A stretch of DNA of 17,722 bases from an uncultured Lachnospiraceae bacterium (GCA_910587495.1 CAJUMT010000055.1:1-17722), one strand, 5' to 3'; shown: positions 8,401-14,600, counted from the first letter of the stretch. The notes: a model not told the origin generated them from the sequence alone. Translations and numbers: made by a program.

Positions 8401-9584
8401 TCACCGGTAATTGTACCTCCGTCGATGGTGACCGTGCCGTCGTCTGCTGACAGTCCTGTGGAAGTGCCGCTGATCTGTGCGTTTTCTTTGATTGTAACGT
8501 CTCCCTGCCCGTTTACATACAGGCCGGTAGAGCCTGATATACTGCCGCCGCTAATGGTGGCTTTGCCGCCCTTGATCCATACGCCCTTGGGCATGGCGCC
8601 CCCGGAGATTGCAACATCGCCGCCGTCTGTGGCTATACTGTGCCTTCCGCTGTAAGAAGCGGTGATTGTGCCGCCGTTTACTGTGGCGCTGCCGGAGGTT
8701 CCCACATAGATTCCGTCTCCGCCGCCGCTGCCAGCTTCCACTTTTGTGTCTTCGCCGCTGACTGAAACACTGCCGTCAGTTACATGGACACCGTAACTGC
8801 TGCCGCTTACCGTGCCGCCTGTTATTATGGCGCTGCCGGTTTCAGTGATCTGCACGCCGTGTGTGCCGTTTACCGTGCCGCCGTTGATGGTGAGGCTGCC
8901 GCCCTTTAGCTGTATACCATGATGGGTGATTCCGGAGCTGCCGCTGCTTTCCACAGAGCCGTTATCGATTGTAACATTGCCGCCGCTTATTTGTATGCCT
9001 GTGCGTGATGAGCCTGAGGTGCCGGAAGCTTTGACAATCCCGCCGGCCAGCGTCAGCCTTCCTGCGCTTACGGATATGGCAATCGGTGCCGCAGAACTTA
9101 TCAGCTTTACATCGTCCGCCATTTCCAGTGTAATATCGCTGGAAGCATTGTCCACTTCCAAAGAGGTGCCACTCAGATTTACATCTTTCAGAAGTCTGAC
9201 CGTGGCAGTATGGCCGTCAGCCGCTGTCCAGGCTTCGTATATATCGCTGTATTCTTTTGATAAGCCGTCTGTTGTTACAAGGATCGAAGCATCGCCTGTC
9301 AGCATTTCCGCATCTGCCGGATCTTCATTTTGTATGGTGGAAATCTGTAAGTCCGGTTCGGACTGAAGTGCATCTTCTTCCAGATCACTTTCACTGTTAT
9401 TTTTGATTTCTTCCGTTTCCGTGTCTTCTGCTCCGGCAGATACTCCCGGCTCGGTTTCGTGCGTCTGGGCTGTGCCGTCTGCGTCTGCATATTCTGCGGC
9501 GCACAACGGTGCGGCATCCATGCTAAACGCCAGCACAACAGACAGACATAATGCCAGCAAACGCTTCACTATCCGTTTTCTCAT
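5409..9584 (-). CDS. Large secreted beta-helix / Ig-like repeat surface protein
   Basis: A 1391-residue exported protein of unknown ligand. Residues 1-30 are a Sec signal peptide (basic RKRIVKR, hydrophobic LLALCLSVVLAF, likely cut after CAA). An acidic Glu/Asp-rich linker runs to about 95. Residues about 100-525 hold many GG-x-x-x-I-x-GG rungs of a right-handed parallel beta-helix. About 560-640 is an MBG/Ig-like domain. About 712-795 is a Cys-rich module with CTAC and CSRC pairs. About 800-1385 carries seven degenerate Ig-like repeats with a DYTVSYKNN...GKGNY pattern. No LPxTG motif, S-layer homology domain or C-terminal membrane segment is seen. The start is ATG 9584, behind AGGAGG at 7 nt; the longer in-frame opening to 9746 lacks a signal. 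It is divergent from a LytTR/GHKL pair that may control it. An adhesin or carbohydrate-binding role is inference. Confidence 0.88.
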   Translation of the reverse strand: MRKRIVKRLLALCLSVVLAFSMDAAPLCAAEYADADGTAQTHETEPGVSAGAEDTETEEIKNNSESDLEEDALQSEPDLQISTIQNEDPADAEMLTGDASILVTTDGLSKEYSDIYEAWTAADGHTATVRLLKDVNLSGTSLEVDNASSDITLEMADDVKLISSAAPIAISVSAGRLTLAGGIVKASGTSGSSRTGIQISGGNVTIDNGSVESSGSSGITHHGIQLKGGSLTINGGTVNGTHGVQITETGSAIITGGTVSGSSYGVHVTDGSVSVSGEDTKVEAGSGGGDGIYVGTSGSATVNGGTITASYSGRHSIATDGGDVAISGGAMPKGVWIKGGKATISGGSISGSTGLYVNGQGDVTIKENAQISGTSTGLSADDGTVTIDGGTITGEGGGSVYGMKISQNGNVTIHGGAISGHCSNYMGFSYGISITGGSLVLNGGVVKAFFTGTSRPNSIYDYGIHITGGNVQINGGSIIASDESEKTFSCSKYGWGIFTDQDGSAILSGGTYEGGTSAVRSNNSTVAELLAEACAYLDSDSHIIEDTDSALPQTVHVVKLIDISEINWEAEEFTYNGNTQGPVLTGDIPEGVTVTKTGDSAVYAGDYTALATFTLTDGYSPEKYMLVGTNPISKVWSIKKAPRPSNTPPDVMEAAYACQKIGDVTLPENWKWEDTAKALELTEGVPTEATAFYTGEDKGNYETESVTVQVTRKYCTHENTEIKNVKASSCTETGYTGDTVCTACGAVVTPGTALPALGHDYHAQITQPPTAATEGTMLYTCSRCQDTYTESIPKTEDAGEVLPDDIPEEGIPDGLWIAGVEEHYTYTGSAVRPSFRVYSGNRQLLEKRDYTVSYKNNINAGTASLTVKGKGNYGSRETSSFEILPAPLDGDEVKADDLTISWNGKEQKPLPTVSYHNKKLKNKKDYTVSYRSMGQDTDTVREEGSYEIILTATENGNFSGSKTLQLTVTKRILMSKVKVSKIKAQSYDDWNGQEIRPALTVKAGKKDLIEGQDYDAEYKDNTSIGTATVTLTGKNDYAGTKTVTFKVTGKNIKKANVTGLTDLVYSGLAYTPKPTVSLKGENLLEGVNYSLTYEKNVAAGKATIIITGINNCTGVLKKTFRITPFDLEGEESRLVSGLEQDITVKYVKGGCKPKPELLYQDVPMKEGTDYTIRYKYSQTTSQMIIKGKGNFKGTLTKPFTVEAKALNDQSSPVKIFAADMGYANKPGKFMSAPILTDADGTRLIYGKDYENIVYVRLTDPDTALTKKDQPQIGELIKVKVSGKGMYAGGDLETVYRITETDFRKAKIRIFPQDYTGDPVTLDPSAIQSVKINGKVITDQYGEAYEIMPDSYKNNIKKGTASVTICGKGSYGGTVTVKFKIGKKKFSGFLWF
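5430..7187 (-). repeat. About seven tandem Ig-like repeats encoded in the beta-helix protein
   Basis: Residues about 800-1385 break into roughly seven units of 75-100 residues. Each has a pattern of the type Y-x-G-x-x-x-x-P, a hydrophobic strand, a [L/K]xxxxDYTVSYxxN turn, then GKGNYxGT and a closing strand. The turn is clearest at residues 849-858, 925-930 and 1169-1175 and more divergent elsewhere. Such units are typical of extracellular stalks. Confidence 0.7.
7200..7451 (-). other. Cys-rich module within the beta-helix protein
   Basis: Residues about 712-795 carry six cysteines: C715, C730, the CTAC pair (C741, C744) and the CSRC pair (C781, C784). Around them are the patterns TGYTGDTVCTACG and GHDYHAQ. 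This short module recurs in many Firmicutes surface proteins and may bind metal or form disulfides. Its function is not known to me. Confidence 0.6.
8010..9287 (-). repeat. Degenerate parallel beta-helix rungs
   Basis: About 425 residues are made of short imperfect units, with patterns such as GGTITG, GGNVTI and GGSLTI spaced roughly 20-30 residues apart. At the DNA level this shows as recurring GCCGCC-rich tracts on the plus strand. The units are too divergent to be recent duplications. They suggest an elongated right-handed beta-helix. Confidence 0.75.
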
Positions 9585-9720
9585 GTAAATTCCTCCTTTA
9601 CCTGTTGCTCGATTTCCATCAGATCTTTGCTGCGTCAGCCTTTTTTGTCGGCAGTTGCAGACGTCATAATATCTGTGGTACACTGTATGTAGCGATTTTA
9701 ATAAATTCTCTATGACTATT

Positions 9721-9750
9721 TTGAACATTTTGCCACAGTACGTCAATTAT
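9721..9750 (+). promoter_or_regulatory. Possible promoter of the LytTR/GHKL operon
   Basis: TTGAAC (9721-9726), an 18-nt spacer and AATTAT (9745-9750) form a moderate sigma-A match about 60 nt before the TTG start at 9811. No equally good promoter was found for the divergent beta-helix gene; TATTAT on the minus strand at 9671-9666 is a candidate -10 without a matching -35. Confidence 0.35.
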
Positions 9751-9777
9751 TTCGACCTGAATCAGGTTTGGTACGAC
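9738..9777. promoter_or_regulatory. Candidate operator: palindrome flanked by direct repeats
   Basis: ACCTGA-A-TCAGGT at 9755-9767 is a perfect 6-bp-arm inverted repeat. It is flanked by GTACGTC (9738-9744) and GTACGAC (9771-9777), starting 33 bp apart, about three helical turns. It lies between the divergent surface-protein and two-component genes. Binding by the LytTR regulator next door is plausible but unproven. Confidence 0.35.
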
Positions 9778-9810
9778 TCAAATTTAGAAGAAAAGAGCGG
9801 GGTGGTATAG

Positions 9811-10551
9811 TTGCATCTGATTATCGTGGAAAATCTGGATACGGACCGCGAGAAACTGGAGGCGTTGATTCTCCACGATTGCTGTCATCATGGGCAGAAA
9901 GCAGATTTTTCTTTTTATAAAAGCGGCGAAGCATTTCTTGAAGGCTACAAACCCGGAAGCTGCGATTGTATTTTCCTGGATATCCTGATGGATGGCATAT
10001 CCGGCATGGAAGTGGCTAAAAGGATTCGTCTGGCAGAACCCCGCCTTCCGATTGTCTTTACCACTACGGAGCCGGATTATGCATTGGAGGGCTTTTCAGT
10101 TCACGCCATGGATTACTTGGTAAAGCCTTTGTCTGCTGACCGGGTCGCCTGGTGCCTGAAAGAACTGCGGGAGTATCTGGCTGTTCCCTCCTGCATCTCT
10201 CTTATGGAGATCCTGGGTTGGGGACACTCATCCCCTGTAATTATCGCTCTGGATGATATCCTGTATGGACAGCATCATAACCACAGTATGGATGTACACA
10301 CGGTTCGGGGGGTGTGCCGTGCGCGGCTTTCTTTCCGGGATTTTACTGCTCTTCTTCCTCACACGGGGCGTTTTTATATATGTGGAAGGGGGCTGGTCGT
10401 AAATTTGTCACAGGTGGAGCGGATTGGAGACGGAACGCTTCTTCTGAAAAACGGCGAAAACATTCCCTTTAGCCGCAGCCATAAGTCGGAAGTGCAGCAT
10501 GCGTTTACTCAGTGGTCGTTTGCCTGTTCCAGAAAAGGAGGCTGGTCATGA
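9811..10551 (+). CDS. LytTR-family response regulator
   Basis: A 246-residue two-component response regulator of the AgrA/LytR type. The receiver domain (about 1-120) has the acidic pocket VENLDTD, the phospho-acceptor Asp57 in FLDILMDG, the conserved Thr in FTTTEPDYALEGF, and Lys in DYLVKPL. The C-terminal LytTR DNA-binding domain (about 145-240) ends with LVVNLSQVERI and IPFSRSHK, the usual end of such domains. Translation starts at TTG 9811: an in-frame TAG sits immediately before it (9808-9810), GGGGTGG lies 5 nt upstream of TTG, and there is no other start before the phosphorylation site. Its stop overlaps the kinase start as ATGA, so the pair is translationally coupled. Targets are unknown; the divergent beta-helix gene is the obvious candidate. 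Confidence 0.93.
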   Translation: MHLIIVENLDTDREKLEALILHDCCHHGQKADFSFYKSGEAFLEGYKPGSCDCIFLDILMDGISGMEVAKRIRLAEPRLPIVFTTTEPDYALEGFSVHAMDYLVKPLSADRVAWCLKELREYLAVPSCISLMEILGWGHSSPVIIALDDILYGQHHNHSMDVHTVRGVCRARLSFRDFTALLPHTGRFYICGRGLVVNLSQVERIGDGTLLLKNGENIPFSRSHKSEVQHAFTQWSFACSRKGGWS

Positions 10552-11855
10552 ATATATCCTGGACCGCTGCAATCCATCTTTTTATGAGAGCCATGCCCGC
10601 CCATTTGCTGACCTATTATCCGTTTCACGGTCGTATACGCGGTTCTCGCTTGAAAATATTGGCGTTGATTGTCATCATGCAGGTGATACAGGCGTTTCTT
10701 TACGGTTTACAGATCTCGAGGGGCGGTTCGGGACGGGTAACAGAATTTGGGTTTGCTTTGATTTATATGGGCATCTATTTTTTCAGCGTCAGAGATGATT
10801 GTTTTAAACTGTTATTTTTGTATCTGTTTGTCATGGATTATGTGATCATTTTGCGGGGACTTTGCGCGTTTTTGGAAGCTCGTTTTTTTTACAGTTCGGA
10901 TATGACTTTTTATTCTTCGCGCAGTACTTTAATTCATACGGCGGCGCTGGCTGTCACAGTGCCTTTTATGTTGTGCTTTTTTTCGCGTGCCAGGGAACAG
11001 GTTTTTAGTATGGGCGCGCCTACATTTTGGCGTATGGCATGGATGGCGCCTGCGCTCACCACAGGCATTGTTTTGATTTTTACAGGCAGTTTTACCTTGG
11101 AACAAGTGTACTCTTTTCGATTTCTTCTGGCAAGGACGCTTCTTCTTTTATGTATGTTCGTAGTCTATTTTCTGCTTCTTAAATCTCTGGACAGTATCCG
11201 TCAGCAGGCTGTCCTGGCCGAACAGGCGGCTATACAGGAACACCTGCTGCATCTTCAAAAAACGCAGCAGGCGCAGTTTTTACGTCATATGGATGAGATA
11301 AGGACTGCACGTCATGACCTGCGTCAACATTTGAGTGTGATTCGTTCCTGTCTGGAAAAGGAAGATATAAACGCATTAAAAACCTATCTGGATGCCTATG
11401 AACGAAAGCTGCCCTCCGATATCCACAGGATTTTTTGCCAAAATTTTGCAGTCAATTGCATACTGTTTTATTATGCGGAGAAAGCAGAAAAGTATAAGAT
11501 AGATTACAAAATTAACTGCGATTTTCCGGAATGTTTGCCGGTCAGTGAGCCGGAACTGTGCGCGCTCTTGGGTAACCTTCTGGAAAATGCGGTGGAGGCC
11601 TGTAAAGATGCGGCCCACACCGTTCCTTTCATATGTGTCAACAGCCTGTGCGGGCAGGAACATATTGTGCTGACTGTGGATAATTCCTGTGCTGCAGAAC
11701 CAGTCATAGAAAATGGCCGGTTTCTCTCTGCAAAGCATGAAGGGTATGGCATGGGCACCTACTCTGTGAAAGCTACTGCAGAAAGAAATGGCGGCACAGC
11801 GGAATTTTCCTTCAAAAACGGAGTGTTTTACGCGTCAGTACTTTTATACGGATAA
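10548..11855 (+). CDS. AgrC-like GHKL sensor histidine kinase
   Basis: A 435-residue membrane sensor kinase. Residues about 35-212 contain roughly six hydrophobic segments, the layout of AgrC-type receptors. A short coiled-coil linker (about 213-250) leads to the phosphorylation motif RHDLRQH with His256. The GHKL ATPase follows: N box LLENAVEA with Asn347, VDNSC as the following Asp/Asn motif, and the G box GYGMG (399-403). Start: ATG 10548, with AGGAGG about 7 nt upstream, overlapping the regulator stop by 4 nt. The partner is the preceding LytTR regulator. No agrB- or agrD-like gene is visible in the window, so the signal is unknown. It converges on the next gene with only 8 bp between stop codons and no clear terminator. 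Confidence 0.92.
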   Translation: MNISWTAAIHLFMRAMPAHLLTYYPFHGRIRGSRLKILALIVIMQVIQAFLYGLQISRGGSGRVTEFGFALIYMGIYFFSVRDDCFKLLFLYLFVMDYVIILRGLCAFLEARFFYSSDMTFYSSRSTLIHTAALAVTVPFMLCFFSRAREQVFSMGAPTFWRMAWMAPALTTGIVLIFTGSFTLEQVYSFRFLLARTLLLLCMFVVYFLLLKSLDSIRQQAVLAEQAAIQEHLLHLQKTQQAQFLRHMDEIRTARHDLRQHLSVIRSCLEKEDINALKTYLDAYERKLPSDIHRIFCQNFAVNCILFYYAEKAEKYKIDYKINCDFPECLPVSEPELCALLGNLLENAVEACKDAAHTVPFICVNSLCGQEHIVLTVDNSCAAEPVIENGRFLSAKHEGYGMGTYSVKATAERNGGTAEFSFKNGVFYASVLLYG

Positions 11856-11863
11856 ACTTCTTT

Positions 11864-12373
11864 TTACAGCCCGCACAATACGATAATTTTATCCGGCGTC
11901 GTCTGCGGGGGAATGCTCCTGGTAGTCATGCTGTACAGGACTGCCAGTGTATGTCCGCCCGGATTTCCATAGAAAGTCTGGTTATTTTCAGTTACGATTT
12001 CTGTGGACGGAGCCAGGTTCAGCTTCAAAGACTGATCCGCCGCCAGAAGGACATTGTTAAAATAAGCTACCGTAATCATCTGCCCGGGTACGTTCGGGGC
12101 GATGACCGCCGCCAGATACTGGGGCGGATAGATCAAAGGCGTCGGCAGATTGCCGTTATAAAAGGCTGTCACTTCCATGCCTTCATATAGCGTCTCAAAG
12201 CCGATGATATAGGTGTCTCCATTGACGATAAAGTTTGTAATGCCGCCCTCGTGTGCTTCTACAGTCACCATCTGGGTGCATCCTCCGTAAGTGTTTCTGT
12301 TAGAGGCCAGGGATTCCATTCGGGTGATCACGCCTGTGATCGACAGGTAGACAGGCCTTATGCGATTCCTCAT
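11864..12373 (-). CDS. Unrecognised 169-residue protein, beta-rich
   Basis: I do not recognise this protein. It is 169 residues with no signal peptide or membrane segment, so it is probably cytoplasmic. The sequence is rich in short hydrophobic strands (ITGVITRM, CTQMVTVEA, ITNFIVNG, TYIIGF, GMEVTAFY) separated by turns, in the manner of an OB-fold or similar small barrel in residues 10-95. The conserved-looking PLIYPPQYLAAVIA is followed by a second strand-rich half ending PDKIIVLCGL. The start is ATG 12373 with AAGGA about 10 nt upstream; the frame stays open to 12520 but that stretch covers its promoter. It has its own promoter at 12407-12435, is divergent from the methyltransferase and stands alone. 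Real-gene status is supported by the promoter, the ribosome binding site and protein-like composition. Confidence 0.7.
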   Translation of the reverse strand: MRNRIRPVYLSITGVITRMESLASNRNTYGGCTQMVTVEAHEGGITNFIVNGDTYIIGFETLYEGMEVTAFYNGNLPTPLIYPPQYLAAVIAPNVPGQMITVAYFNNVLLAADQSLKLNLAPSTEIVTENNQTFYGNPGGHTLAVLYSMTTRSIPPQTTPDKIIVLCGL

Positions 12374-12406
12374 ATAGATTGCATCCTTTCTTGTTTCTTC
12401 CTTATT

Positions 12407-12435
12407 ACAATATGTTTTTCTGACGATTCCGTCAA
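12407..12435 (-). promoter_or_regulatory. Sigma-A promoter with inverted repeat for the 169-residue protein gene
   Basis: On the minus strand TTGACG (12435-12430), a 17-nt spacer and TATTGT (12412-12407) lie about 27 nt upstream of the start codon measured from the predicted start point. The -35 box is part of a perfect inverted repeat, TGACG-N4-CGTCA at 12421-12434, which could be a repressor site. The repeat is seen in the sequence; its role is inference. Confidence 0.6.
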
Positions 12436-12463
12436 AAACCCTGTCAGCCTGCGGCAGGGTTTT
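12435..12463. terminator. Terminator-like hairpin between divergent promoters
   Basis: AAAACCCTG (12435-12443) pairs with CAGGGTTTT (12455-12463), 9 bp around an 11-nt loop, with runs of T on both strands. It sits between the minus promoter (12407-12435) and the plus promoter (12467-12495), so it ends no obvious transcript. It could stop antisense transcription arriving from the kinase operon. Confidence 0.55.
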
Positions 12464-12466
12464 GGA

Positions 12467-12495
12467 TTGTGAAATATGAAAAACCATGTTACAAT
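12467..12495 (+). promoter_or_regulatory. Extended -10 sigma-A promoter of the methyltransferase gene
   Basis: TTGTGA (12467-12472), a 17-nt spacer and TACAAT (12490-12495), preceded by TGT (an extended -10 TGn). The predicted start point is near 12502, about 20 nt before ATG 12523. This also argues against the longer in-frame start at 12469. Confidence 0.7.
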
Positions 12496-12522
12496 GTCTC
12501 AAAAAGAAAGAGGCATACATAT

Positions 12523-13383
12523 ATGTTTATAGCAGATAACTGGATTGATTATGAAGTGATTGACTGTTCTGCAGGCGAGAAGCTGGAGCGCTGGGGGCAG
12601 TTTCTTCTGGTACGCCCGGATCCGCAGGTCATCTGGGACACGCCCAGGCGTCACTATGGATGGAAAAAGAGAAACGGCCATTACCACCGGAGCGCCAAAG
12701 GCGGCGGCGAATGGGAATTTTTTGACCTGCCGCAGCAGTGGAGCATCTCATACAAAGAACTGACTTTTAACCTGAAACCTTTCAGTTTTAAACATACCGG
12801 CCTGTTTCCGGAGCAGGCGGCCAACTGGGACTGGTTTTCCGAAAAGATCCGGTCAGCCGGCAGGCCTGTGAAAGTGCTGAATCTGTTCGCCTATACAGGC
12901 GGGGCTACGCTGGCTGCAGCAGCGGCAGGGGCGAGTGTGACCCATGTAGACGCTTCTAAGGGAATGGTCACCTGGGCTAAAGAGAACGCGAAAGCTTCCG
13001 GTCTTCAGGACGCGCCCATTCGGTGGCTGGTGGACGACTGTAAAAAATTTGTGGAGCGGGAGATACGAAGGGATAATCATTATGACGCCGTTATTATGGA
13101 CCCGCCGTCCTATGGCAGGGGACCTGGAGGGGAGATCTGGAAGATTGAGGAGGCAATCCATCCCCTGGTAAAACTTTGCGTGAAGCTGTTAAACGATACG
13201 CCGCTTTTCTTTCTGATCAATTCTTACACGACCGGTCTTCAGCCTGCGGTGCTTTCTTATCTTTTGGGAACGGAACTTAAGATGTTCGGCGGATCTGTGG
13301 ATGCGCAGGAAGTAGGGCTTCCAGTCAACGAAAGCGGTCTTGTGCTTCCCTGTGGAGCCAGCGGAAGGTGGGAAAAAGTGTAA
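12523..13383 (+). CDS. Class I SAM-dependent methyltransferase, RlmI-like
   Basis: A 286-residue methyltransferase of the RlmI/RlmKL-like class (COG1092 type), expected to methylate a base in 23S rRNA or another RNA using S-adenosylmethionine. The SAM-binding motif I is VLNLFAYTGGA (118-128) followed by the acidic end of strand 2, VDASKGM (142-148). The catalytic loop is MDPPSYGRG (192-200). Upstream is the KHTGLFPEQAANWDW block (90-104) typical of this group. The N-terminal PUA domain of E. coli RlmI is not seen; the first 85 residues form a different, shorter N-domain. Start: ATG 12523 with AGAGG 9 nt upstream. The gene is monocistronic, with its own promoter and the terminator at 13440-13470. 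The exact RNA target is not knowable from sequence. Confidence 0.88.
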   Translation: MFIADNWIDYEVIDCSAGEKLERWGQFLLVRPDPQVIWDTPRRHYGWKKRNGHYHRSAKGGGEWEFFDLPQQWSISYKELTFNLKPFSFKHTGLFPEQAANWDWFSEKIRSAGRPVKVLNLFAYTGGATLAAAAAGASVTHVDASKGMVTWAKENAKASGLQDAPIRWLVDDCKKFVEREIRRDNHYDAVIMDPPSYGRGPGGEIWKIEEAIHPLVKLCVKLLNDTPLFFLINSYTTGLQPAVLSYLLGTELKMFGGSVDAQEVGLPVNESGLVLPCGASGRWEKV

Positions 13384-13439
13384 AGTTTGGAAAAAACGGC
13401 TGTTTTTTGCATAATATCCTGATTTTGGGAATATATAAT

Positions 13440-13470
13440 AAGGAATGGTTTTTTGACCGTTCCTTTTTTT
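13440..13470 (+). terminator. Rho-independent terminator after the methyltransferase gene
   Basis: AAGGAATGGT (13440-13449) pairs with ACCGTTCCTT (13456-13465), 10 bp with one G-T wobble around a 6-nt loop, followed by T7. It ends just upstream of the signal peptidase ribosome binding site. A perfect TATAAT at 13434-13439 abuts the stem, but no convincing -35 box accompanies it. Confidence 0.85.
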
Positions 13471-13502
13471 GAACGAAAAAATCAAGATCAGGAGAAGAGA
13501 GT

Positions 13503-14003
13503 ATGAGATCTTTTTGTAAATGCGCAGCTATTACGATCTGCGCGGCGCTGGCTTTTTTGACCGTGCTTTTGGTACTTCCGGGACTTTTTCATATCTATCC
13601 AATGATTGTGCAGAGCGGAAGTATGGAGCCGTCCTATCCCGAGGGCAGTATTATATATGTAAAAAAGGCGGACGCGGACAAGTTCCTGGAAGGTGACACG
13701 GTGACCTTTTATTTGCCGGATGAAGAAACGTTAGTCACCCACAGGATTGTGCGTGTAGATGAGGAAAAAAAAGAACTCCATACCCAAGGAGACGCTAATG
13801 CGCGGGAAGACGGAATCGTGACTCCTTTTGAGAGAGTTTTCGGCGCGCCGTTTTTATGTATACCATATATGGGATATCTAGCAGGTTATTTATCCAGCGC
13901 GGTGGGAAAGGCAGGCATCCTGCTTTTGGTGGTGGCGGTGTGTATCCTGTCCTGGATGGACGGAGCGCTATTACGGCATGAAAAGGAGCTGGAAGAAGGA
14001 TGA
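13503..14003 (+). CDS. sipW: Signal peptidase I, SipW (S26B, Ser-His) type
   Basis: A 166-residue membrane protease that cleaves signal peptides of exported proteins. It has an N-terminal membrane segment (about 8-30), the catalytic box QSGSMEPS with Ser40, and LVTHRIVRV, where His80 takes the place of the usual Lys. That makes it the ER/SipW-type S26B family rather than a general bacterial SPase I. The conserved TQGDANAREDG follows (94-104), and a second membrane segment lies near the C-terminus (about 133-152). Start: ATG 13503, with AGGAG 8 nt upstream. Its stop overlaps the next start (ATGA), and the neighbour encodes a small exported protein, the arrangement seen for SipW and its dedicated substrates. 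The symbol is by family resemblance. Confidence 0.9.
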   Translation: MRSFCKCAAITICAALAFLTVLLVLPGLFHIYPMIVQSGSMEPSYPEGSIIYVKKADADKFLEGDTVTFYLPDEETLVTHRIVRVDEEKKELHTQGDANAREDGIVTPFERVFGAPFLCIPYMGYLAGYLSSAVGKAGILLLVVAVCILSWMDGALLRHEKELEEG

Positions 14004-14590
14004 CAAAAAGGCGTATTTTTGCCCTGGGTCTGGCAGGGTGTATCCTGTCAGCCGCGGGCTTTAGCTTCACAGCTTTGTGCTTTTTGTGGCAAAAGAAAGA
14101 AACCGTGGCTGTTTTGGCAGAACCGGTACAATTAGAACTTTGCCTTCTTACGTCAGGGGAACAATATGAGGAAGACCGGGTGACCGGCGTCCTGCCCGGG
14201 GAATCGGTTGAAAGAGAACCTGCAGTTATGCTGGATGCGGATTCGCCGGAGGCTTATATCCGAGTACGGTTTGCTTTCGGGGGTATTCTTGCGGGCGCCG
14301 AAGACGAGAGCGAAAGCGAACGGGAAGAACGTTTAGAAAAGATCTGTCAGCTAAAAGACGGTATCCGTCTCTGCAGGGGATGGATTATGGGAGAAGACGA
14401 TACCTATTATTATAAGGAAAGAGTTACTCCCGGAAGTATCGTACCTGTTTATGACCAGGTGACTATACCAGAGGACTGGGACAACCGTATAGCGGAAAAG
14501 ATTTTTACAATCGTATTATCTGCCGAGGCGGCCCGGGCGGACAGCTTAGATCCGTGGATGGGAGAGGGAGAAGCGTTCTACTTTTGGTAG
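14000..14590 (+). CDS. Small exported protein, probable SipW-dependent substrate
   Basis: A 196-residue protein whose start overlaps the SipW-type peptidase gene by 4 nt. The N-terminus is a signal-like segment: KRR, then hydrophobic GLAGCILSAAGFSFTALCFL. It is followed by TVAVLAEPVQLEL, matching in outline the post-cleavage strand of SipW-dependent TasA/camelysin-like proteins. The usual Ala-Tyr-Phe cleavage region is not preserved. VTGVLPGESVEREPAVML and AYIRVRFAFG (about 61-93) are patterns I associate with this exported class. The middle (about 98-112) is strongly acidic (EDESESEREE). It ends in GEAFYFW. Role unknown: a minor envelope or matrix protein is inference. The terminator at 14571-14600 covers the last codons, so the two genes form a closed unit. 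Confidence 0.75.
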   Translation: MTKRRIFALGLAGCILSAAGFSFTALCFLWQKKETVAVLAEPVQLELCLLTSGEQYEEDRVTGVLPGESVEREPAVMLDADSPEAYIRVRFAFGGILAGAEDESESEREERLEKICQLKDGIRLCRGWIMGEDDTYYYKERVTPGSIVPVYDQVTIPEDWDNRIAEKIFTIVLSAEAARADSLDPWMGEGEAFYFW

Positions 14591-14600
14591 GGCGCTTTTT
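14571..14600 (+). terminator. Rho-independent terminator of the SipW unit
   Basis: AAGCGTTCTAC (14571-14581) pairs with GTAGGGCGCTT (14587-14597), 11 bp with two G-T wobbles, a 5-nt loop and a T5 tail. It overlaps the last four codons and stop of the exported protein gene. Confidence 0.85.

Noticed and set aside
8010..9287. GCCGCC-rich periodic pattern considered as a CRISPR-like or satellite repeat
   Set aside because: It is explained by the Gly-Gly-rich beta-helix codons read on the minus strand; units are degenerate and without fixed spacers.
9585..9746. In-frame N-terminal extension of the beta-helix protein to ATG 9746
   Set aside because: It would bury the clear signal peptide 55 residues inside, while ATG 9584 has an ideal AGGAGG.
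13391..13408. AAAAAAC-GGCT-GTTTTTT hairpin just after the methyltransferase stop
   Set aside because: The stem is almost all A-T, with no separate U tract; the GC-containing hairpin at 13440-13470 is the better terminator.
13407..13439. Possible promoter for the signal peptidase unit (TTGCAT ... TATAAT)
   Set aside because: TATAAT is perfect but the spacing is 21 nt and the start would fall inside the terminator stem; no better -35 was found, so it is not listed as a feature.
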